Below are positions 56,975 through 64,000 of a DNA stretch of 64,000 bases, one piece after another (position 1 is the stretch's first letter; the number at the start of each line of letters is the position of its first letter). The notes beneath the pieces were generated by a model, which had not been told where the DNA came from, made no database searches, and saw only the letters and a program-made list of their open reading frames with translations. The position numbers were made by a program, and so were the translations under genes. This DNA is from Mycocentrospora acerina (Eukaryota; Ascomycota; Dothideomycetes; Pleosporales), in NCBI GenBank assembly GCA_022701365.1, contig JAKUHH010000090.1, positions 62,001-126,000 on the forward strand, in the 5' to 3' direction.

Positions 56975-57511
56975 GGCGCGCACTGTGCACAAAAAAAGCA
57001 AAGAAAAGTGCCGGGTGGCATTTGCTGGGCTGTAAATATCATGTTTTTAATGACCGTCATGTTAATATTGTAGTTCTTCCGTGTCTTATAGAGCGTCGCT
57101 CGCTGATTAAGAATTCAGATACCCTTTTTTTACATTGCATAGGTCTTCGTTGCCGTGACTGCTACGAATTTACATCTACTCTCTCTAGTGCTTTGAAGTT
57201 CTACGCTTTACTCCTGAAGAATAACAACAACAACGGCTTGTCTCATTTGCTAAGATTTGCCCGTGCATTTGTCTGTGCGGGGTGTGGCGAGCAGAGCAAA
57301 TAACCAGGGGAATTTTTATATCCAAGTAATTAATCCAGGGAACCTGAACTGCTTTGAGCTAGCTCACTTGCAGTGTTTTCAACACGCATAAGCTGCAGCC
57401 GCTTGGACCTCATCATGCCATGGTAATTGAGCTTTTAGCACACGGAAATCATACGATTCAACCATACATTGCCTATACATTACATTGCTTACACAGCCGG
57501 GTTTCTTTCTT
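56975..57511. other. Convergent intergenic region, no gene seen
   Basis: 3' sides of the permease and the regulator genes. Confidence 0.6.
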
Positions 57512-59291
57512 TCAAGTCCCAAAAGTCGCTAGTGATAGCCGCCGCGAAATGTGATTCCAAGTAGCATGTAAGGCAACCCTCGCTTCCGACTTCGGCACCA
57601 CTATACTCTGGCCCGGCCCATCCGCAAGCCCCTCCAGTCCCGCTGCCGTCTTGGACTGCGCGACCTGCGACCATGGGTCGTTGACGCCTGGACTCTGCAG
57701 ATCGAGTGGCAAGTTTGGCGAACTTGCATTGCTCACGGCTTCGGGGAACATTGTTTGCAGGCGCTCTAGTTTCTCGAGCAAGATGCCGCGACGCGTTTGG
57801 TCGAGATGTGGGAACAACAGTACAAAGTCGAGGACAAAGAGGAAGTCGTCAATACGGAGGGCAGTTTCCTCAAGAGTAGCGGCAGGTACGTGGATTAGCA
57901 CGTCGGCAATAGTATCGGTGATTTCGAAGAGCTTCTGTGTTATGCTGCTCCCATGTACCTCGATGTCTTCGCGAGACATGGACGAGACTTGCTGGCGGAG
58001 AGTTTGGGATAGTCGGACTGGAAATAGGAGCGAGAGACACTCTTTGGATGAGCGAGAGGAGAGGAGTGAGCGACCCATTGCTAAACGCCATACTAGCGTT
58101 CGAAGCCATTCTCGCGTGATGGTCAAATCGGCGCGCTGCATCATGGAAAGGTTTGCGAGCTCGCGTGCGTCCGTTTCTGGGTCACCTTCGAGTTCGTGTG
58201 ATTTGGCTTCTACCCAGGTACTCGTGACGCTGACACCCTGCGATCCAAGCCAACTGTTCAGGAATTCGGGGTCGAGGAGCCTGAAAAGCTTAATGATTTG
58301 ATTGAAACCATCGTGCACCTGTAACGGTAAGGTGGGGTCGTCCTCTGGAAGTGTGTACAATGGTGGCAATATTGCATGCCGGTAATCCAAGATGGCAAGA
58401 AAGCGCTCGTGAATATAGGCCTGCCAATACATCCGCTGTCTTCTTGATCGTTCTGGGGGTGACAAGTCTGCCACATGCTCGGGGTTGTCGATCCTGAGGA
58501 GTTGGATAATTGAAATGGCATCTCGTATGTAAAAGAAGGCAGAATCACTGCCTTGCAGACTCATGAGGCAGTTGTGTATAAACATGGATTGCATCGCTCT
58601 CATAACCGACGAATGCAAATGCTTATGAGCAGGTCTCATGGAGTCGATAGAATAGTCCATTAGTTGCTCGATGGTCTGAAGTACTTCTGCAGTTCTTCTT
58701 TCGCCATACCGCGTTAAGTTGAGCGTACAGCCACCAAAGGCATAGATAAATGAGCGCACATCTTGATCTGTATCCATAATATGGATGTATTGTCGAAGTT
58801 CGTGTTCCGCAATGACAGGTTGGACTGGGTACACCCCGTCCACATAGTCTGGAACAAGATCCAGGAAGAAGGCCTTGCTATACTGTGGCAAAGAAGGCGA
58901 TAGAGGAGATGCTAGTAATCGTCAGCCCCAGAATCTTGGATTTTAGGCTTGCGTCTACATGACACTCTTCCCCTGCGGCCGACGTACAAGTATCGCTCGC
59001 ATTGCGTTCGATTGGCTGTGAGACATCACAGTATGGTGTTTGGAGGCCCGGCTGTATGGAGATTGCTGGTAGGATAGGTGGTGAAGTCGCATTTGCGGTG
59101 GTGTGACTTTTGAACTGCGAAATGATATGGCCTCTCTTGCCCTGAGCTCTCTGTTTACCAGACGGCGAGTAAACGCATCTAAGTCCAAGGTGACTACATT
59201 GCTGGCATCGGTCCTGCCCGTTACACTTTACCTTACGGCGCTTGCAAGCATCGCAGGCTTTGGACACTCTTTTTTGAGTTGGCTGTTCCAT
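57512..59291 (-). CDS. Zn2Cys6 transcription factor of the MAL-activator/AmyR type
   Basis: Two exons join across intron 58912-58987 (donor GTACGT, CTGAC branch site, TAG acceptor, phase 1), giving about 567 residues. The zinc cluster is at the N-terminus: KACDACKRRKVKCNG then CQQCSHLGLRC, spacing C-x2-C-x6-C-x5-C-x2-C-x6-C (residues 13-39), followed by a basic linker GKQRAQGKRGHIISQF. The second exon opens with SPLSPSLPQYSKAFFLDLV, DYVDGVYPVQPVI, resembling the segment before the fungal regulatory domain in AmyR/MalR proteins. A helical C-terminal part follows. Its position beside the maltase and permease suggests it controls them. The intron could also use a weaker donor nearby. Confidence 0.85.
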
Positions 59292-62200
59292 GGTAGTGGG
59301 TCATGTTGATGCAGAGCTTGTGAAAATGTCAAGAGCTCGGCGAGGGAGCGGCCGGCGTGGTCAGACTGGGGCCAAAGTAAAATGCACTCCGCACCCCGCT
59401 AATGACAGAATGGGACTAAGCGGTGACCTCTTCTATTATTCCGTGCAGAACCGACCGATCTAGGACCTGCAGGGGACTCCTGCAAGTGCGGAGAAGTACT
59501 CAAGAAGGCATTCGCTGCGACAAAAGTTTAATGGTCATCATATTTGTTGCAAGAGATGAGGGCAGGCGAAAGCAAGCGAGGGCAGGGCGGGAGCAGGGCG
59601 AGACCCGGCGGCGGGAAGGTGCTCATCAAACAGCAATGACCGGAGCGGTCGTATTTCCCCACATTCTCGGTTCTACGCTCACATGACACCTGAATTTCAA
59701 CGCTAAATAGTCTCAGTTATGTGCACCTTGCAGCTGATGAAGGCGTTCACACGGTACTGCCTTGTTTTTTTTTGTACTCACTACCAATCGTTCCGTCTAG
59801 TTTAACGCTTCAACTCCCTCGATATGAGAATACTTGGCGTCAGGTTGATTCAGCTCATATGATTGCACATTTTGCTGTAACGAAAGCTGTCCGTTATGTT
59901 GTCTTTGGCGATTCGGTTGTTTTTGACGTGCAACCAGCTGCTTGAAGCCGACTTTAAGTTTTTCGTATGTTAACTCTAGAAGTTGCTCTTCGAGGACTAC
60001 AAGTCAATACATTCATGAATACTGTAACACCTTGGCGCCTGGGAAAGATGCCTGCTGGAAGGTTCTGTAGCAATTGTCAACAAACATACATTCAGAACAG
60101 TGATGGTTCCTTCAGTAGGCCCTTGAACAAAGATAATTGGCCAGTTTCTGAAGTAACACAGTGCAGTACGCCGACAGCACAAGGACTTTTCTAGATTACT
60201 GGACCAATAAAATCCATAACATCGCTTATTAGAGTCAATATGGACTGCATTGGAGAGTACTGTAAGCGAATAGGGTTGTTCAGAAGGCAATATGAACTGA
60301 CCATCAGCACCATTTAAATACACTAAACTAAGATAACCTCTCCGTCGATGAAACTAATCAAAAAAGGAACAGAATTCGCTACAGATTCACCTTGGTGGGC
60401 ATCTTAGTATGATGAAATTTGGATTATCATATTGCTCCTCAGCTGGTCAGAAAGCTGGCTGCAAAAGTCGTGGACAATTTCCTACTTTCACATCTAGCCT
60501 GGTAGAGCTGATGCAAGCAACTCGAAAAGTCCTAGATTTCTTCTATAGTCATTAACCTCTAATCTATCACCATCGAGTATGTTGCTTTGAGGTTATTTTG
60601 CTACTCCTCCTGACCAGATTCTACCTGATTGCTCTCAACCGGCACCGAGTTTAGTCGATCAGCAGCCCAAAATCATATTCAAAACTAAAATCTCAGGGCA
60701 GAATGGCTCAGTATGGCAGGGACTATACTCAAGATTTCTAACTGCAGTCAACGGGGCAGAAACGTAATTTTGACAATCACAGGTGTCACGCCCTTACAAT
60801 CTCTGCCATTTTAAAGAGAAACGAGTACTGCTTGTTCAAATACGTTCTGCAAAGTGTAAACAATTTGGTACGTTGCGAAAGCATGAACCGCAGCCGATCC
60901 AAGAATGTGACCTCTATGAAACGAATTATCAAAAACGTGCATACTGACTTTGTGGTAGGCGCTGTGTGAACCGAAGAAAAGTACCTCTAGAAATAGAATT
61001 CATTTCATCTCAACATCCACATTCAATGCCGCTATACACATCATATCATCTCTGATACACAGCGAATGAATTCTGATTTTTGGACTGAATATACATTGTG
61101 TCAGCCAATACTCGTGTACTATGACGTTTGTGCGCACGTGAGCACCCAGTGCCTGTATAGTCTCCTGTTCCTACACCCATAACAATACAACGAGTTCCTC
61201 CTCCAATTGTTCCATCACACAAAGTGATATGCTCTGACAATGTTCATAACTACAGCTCAGGCGTTGCTACTTGTGCTTACGCTTATTAAAATCTGAGGCG
61301 GGTTGGATGCTTTGCACCAAAAATTTCTTATTCTAAAATATATATGGAGTTCTTTCTTAGATGGCATTTGAACGATATTGCGAGGATCCTGGAAATAGCG
61401 AATTTATCTGACAGTACATCATGGTATAGGATTGACCAAACTTTCTTAGATAACCTTTTCACTCTTAAATCTCTTTATATTAATTGAGCCATACATTTCC
61501 ATGGCTTTAATTAGGATTTTTTTTTCGTTTTGAGAAATATATGGGACAAGTGTTCCAGTAATGTTGAGCAGAACTCCCTAAGGTGTCCAATGAAAATGAT
61601 GGGTTGTGATGTGAAAAAACATCAATTGATCCCTAAATGTACAAGCTACTAAATGAATATACTCCAGGTGACAAGATTGATCTTTAGAACTGATGGCTTG
61701 AGGATGTGAAAAGTAGTGTTATCAATGCGTGTTCAATGTTGAAAAAGAAGAAGTGTGGGACCACTTGTATTATGAGTGTCGCCAAAATACTTTTATGGGC
61801 ATAAAGCCGAAAATACTTATGCTGTTCCATACACCACGGGCTTGGAGGCAAGCAGCATTAATTATGATGACCTCAATTCAAACCCCGAGCTCTATAGACT
61901 CGACACACTTGCTGATGAAGTCAAGACTCATGAGGTTCTTCAAATATAGACAGGAACCGAATAGTTTCGGAAAACTTAACTACGGCCAGAGCAATTTACT
62001 TTCTCATGTTTCGACCAAAGAATATTGTATACTTCAACGTAGTGAAGAACAAGCAATTTCATCAAATCATAGCTCTGCTTATTTAAAGATATTCCAGTCA
62101 ACAAAGAGTCTATCTCCAATTTCTTCTTTTATAAACTGGATGTTACAATTACGGCATGTGAAATAGCCAAATAATCGTATCATCACTTCTTCTGCTCCAT

Positions 62201-64000
62201 CGACTATAGATATCATCATGACGTAGTTTCTGGGTAACGAGTACTAAGTAAGTGAACTTTCAAGCAGTATGGGCTACATTTCATCCTTGCCGGTTTCAAT
62301 CTTGCACAATCATCTTCCTGATTTCGTTCGTTCATTATCTCACCCATTTGGTTCAGTTACAAGTCTACTAGCTCAAATTTGGAAGGTGTGACCATGCTTC
62401 AGAAACATGTTCTGATCCTAAGACAGCAGAAGATCCTGAACGGCTTGATGTTCAGCAGTCTATTGGTCTTGTACAATTGAAAGAAAAGATTGTCGCGGAT
62501 ATAGTTGCCACGGTCAATGTTGATGTAGTGTTGTCTACTCAAGAGTCTGAACAACCTCATCGCAATGTCACTTAGTCGGTGAGAGACATAATAATCACCA
62601 TGACGAAGAGGAGGGGCTTTCACGAAGACCATATGCTCCGACCATATGCTCCGACAATATACTCCGACCATATGCCGAAGTATGAAACGTTGAGCACTGT
62701 ACTAACTTGAAGTATGAAAACCTCATCAGAGCCATCAGTAGATATTACAAACAGTTAAATTTCAGACATCTGATGCTAGTCTCAAAGTACTATTGACAGG
62801 CCTGTAAGTATGTTTCAGTGGTTTATTTTCGCCACTGAAATATTTTGGAAGTGTTTGGTTCCCATCCAACACGGTACAACTGCCCGCTTGTAATCTGCAC
62901 ATGCTGTCAAGAGTCATTTTATCGCTTCGCTTGTACCGCGTGGAAATATTTAGTGCAATTCGGGCACAACACCGCATGTACTACGACCCATTTCATACTA
63001 GGATAAAACACCAACATGCAGTATCGTATCAGATAACGGCCGAGATTCTACAGTGAGCGGATATCTTTGGTGTTGCTGATCTATACACACATTGGGTAAA
63101 TACTGCTACTACTATCAAGCAAGGTTGTATCGATAAGATCTGGGATGCGGTGTGGGAGTCAGTCACATACTCGGACGACATTGAGGAGATGTAAGGAAAA
63201 CTGTGGTGAACTCAAACCAAGGTCGTCACATGGTGAACGCCATGTACCTCGACCTACGGAGTAATAATTTCCCCAACGAATTTCCGTACGGAGAATTGAT
63301 CTGCAAATCTCTTTCTTGGGCTGCGCTACTAGCTAGCCATTCTGGCTCAAGGATATTCGCGGTAGACTTAGGCGTCCTCTTCAATACCTGACTTCGTCGC
63401 TAACTCGGAAATCCCCATCCAGATGTATTGTCAGGGCGTAGTTGCTCACCGCATCGACACTCGCGTTACGCCACGAAATAGCATCCGCAACCTCAATCAG
63501 CGTCCGTCCAGGATAGAAACAAGGAATCACATATACGCAAGCATAATTAGCATAAACACCGCACCAACAAGTATATATGATAACCGATGAGTCGTAAAAA
63601 AAACACCCGGAATCCAAACTCCCTCCGCAGCATTGATTTATCGCGTTTTTAGCCCCCAGAACTACGAAAAGATAAACGACCTGCGCGACCCATCACCATA
63701 CAGGCCAAATGACTCAGAAAAATTAACCTAACCCAAACATACGGTTAAGCGCCCGCCAAACCGTTATCCCCGTAAGCCTATCCCTGTTCTGCAACATGAT
63801 TGGATGAACTAAGAGCGGGAAGGTTACAGAGTATTGGGACCACGTTGTGGTCTGACCGATCACACAGCGTGCGGGCGTATGGCACAGCCCTTGGCGAGAG
63901 TCAATATACATGTGTGGGCTGTATGCCGAGGCACGGAAGAGGAAGGATGAAGCGCTGTTGGGTTTGTTGGTGGATGGGAATGGCGGCTAGTGGGGCGGGA
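59292..64000. other. 4.7-kb gene-free tract, AT-rich from about 59.7 kb, to the window edge
   Basis: After the regulator promoter I find no gene with recognisable content. Frames such as 61729-62166 (145 codons, +), 62399-62671 (-) and 63381-63617 (-) look like chance or heavily decayed sequence. The composition is AT-rich over most of the stretch, returning towards balance near 63.8 kb. It may be a degenerate repeat, but I recognise no transposase, reverse transcriptase or terminal repeats. Confidence 0.55.
62627..62676. repeat. Four tandem copies of a 13-bp unit
   Basis: GACCATATGCTCC is repeated; the third copy has C-to-A and G-to-A changes and the fourth is truncated. Confidence 0.75.

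Noticed and set aside
58912..58987. Alternative splice of the MAL regulator using GTAGAC at about 58958 and CAG before TATAGC
   Set aside because: It is in phase but uses a poor donor and drops the SPLSPSLPQ segment; the GTACGT/TAG pair fits better.
61840..61920. Possible tRNA T-arm
   Set aside because: TTCAAACCCC was noted, but no matching acceptor, D or anticodon stem can be folded around it.
62627..62676. CRISPR-like array
   Set aside because: The 13-bp copies are directly adjacent with no spacers, and this is a eukaryotic genome.

Overview
This is a 64 kb piece of nuclear DNA from a filamentous ascomycete. The short spliceosomal introns (about 45-110 nt, GT...AG, with CTAAC/CTGAC-like branch sites), the Zn2Cys6 regulators, the HeLo-domain and PTH11-like (fungal rhodopsin) proteins and the GH47 mannosidase all fit. 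The overall gene set suggests a Dothideomycete, probably Pleosporales; that placement is inference from family content, not from a marker gene. A 240-base run of N (13346-13585) lies inside a CTC-triplet microsatellite and is an assembly gap.

The left part (1-26.7 kb) is gene-dense and mostly housekeeping: the end of MRI1 (methionine salvage), a small coiled-coil protein, the endocytic scaffold PAN1, a cysteine-rich putative zinc-ribbon protein, MDM31/32 (mitochondrial inner membrane), PNO1 (40S ribosome assembly), a decayed MBL-fold hydrolase, the ER/Golgi alpha-1,2-mannosidase (GH47), a protein with a fungal STAND-type N-terminal domain, a haemolysin-III/adiponectin-receptor-like protein and an unusual Zn2Cys6 regulator. 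Gene starts were set at the first plausible ATG, and exon joins were checked by phase and by continuity of the conserved protein sequence.

The right part (26.7-64 kb) is looser and more accessory: a secreted aspartic protease, a HeLo-domain protein, a fungal rhodopsin-family membrane protein, a secreted carboxylesterase with a 5-nt micro-exon, an SDR whose catalytic lysine is arginine, an FMN-dependent alpha-hydroxy acid oxidase/dehydrogenase, an M50-like membrane peptidase, a hexose-type MFS transporter, a secreted class 3 lipase and a multi-pass membrane protein of unknown role. Long AT-rich stretches without recognisable genes lie at about 39.9-41.4, 44.8-48.0 and 59.3-64.0 kb.

The clearest functional unit is at 52.4-59.3 kb: a GH13 maltase and an alpha-glucoside MFS permease, transcribed divergently from a shared 1-kb promoter region, followed by a Zn2Cys6 regulator. 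This is the layout of a MAL (maltose use) cluster. The shared promoter holds two CGG-N8-CGG elements of the AmyR type, one on each strand. I found no CRISPR arrays, rRNA, convincing tRNA genes or intact transposons.
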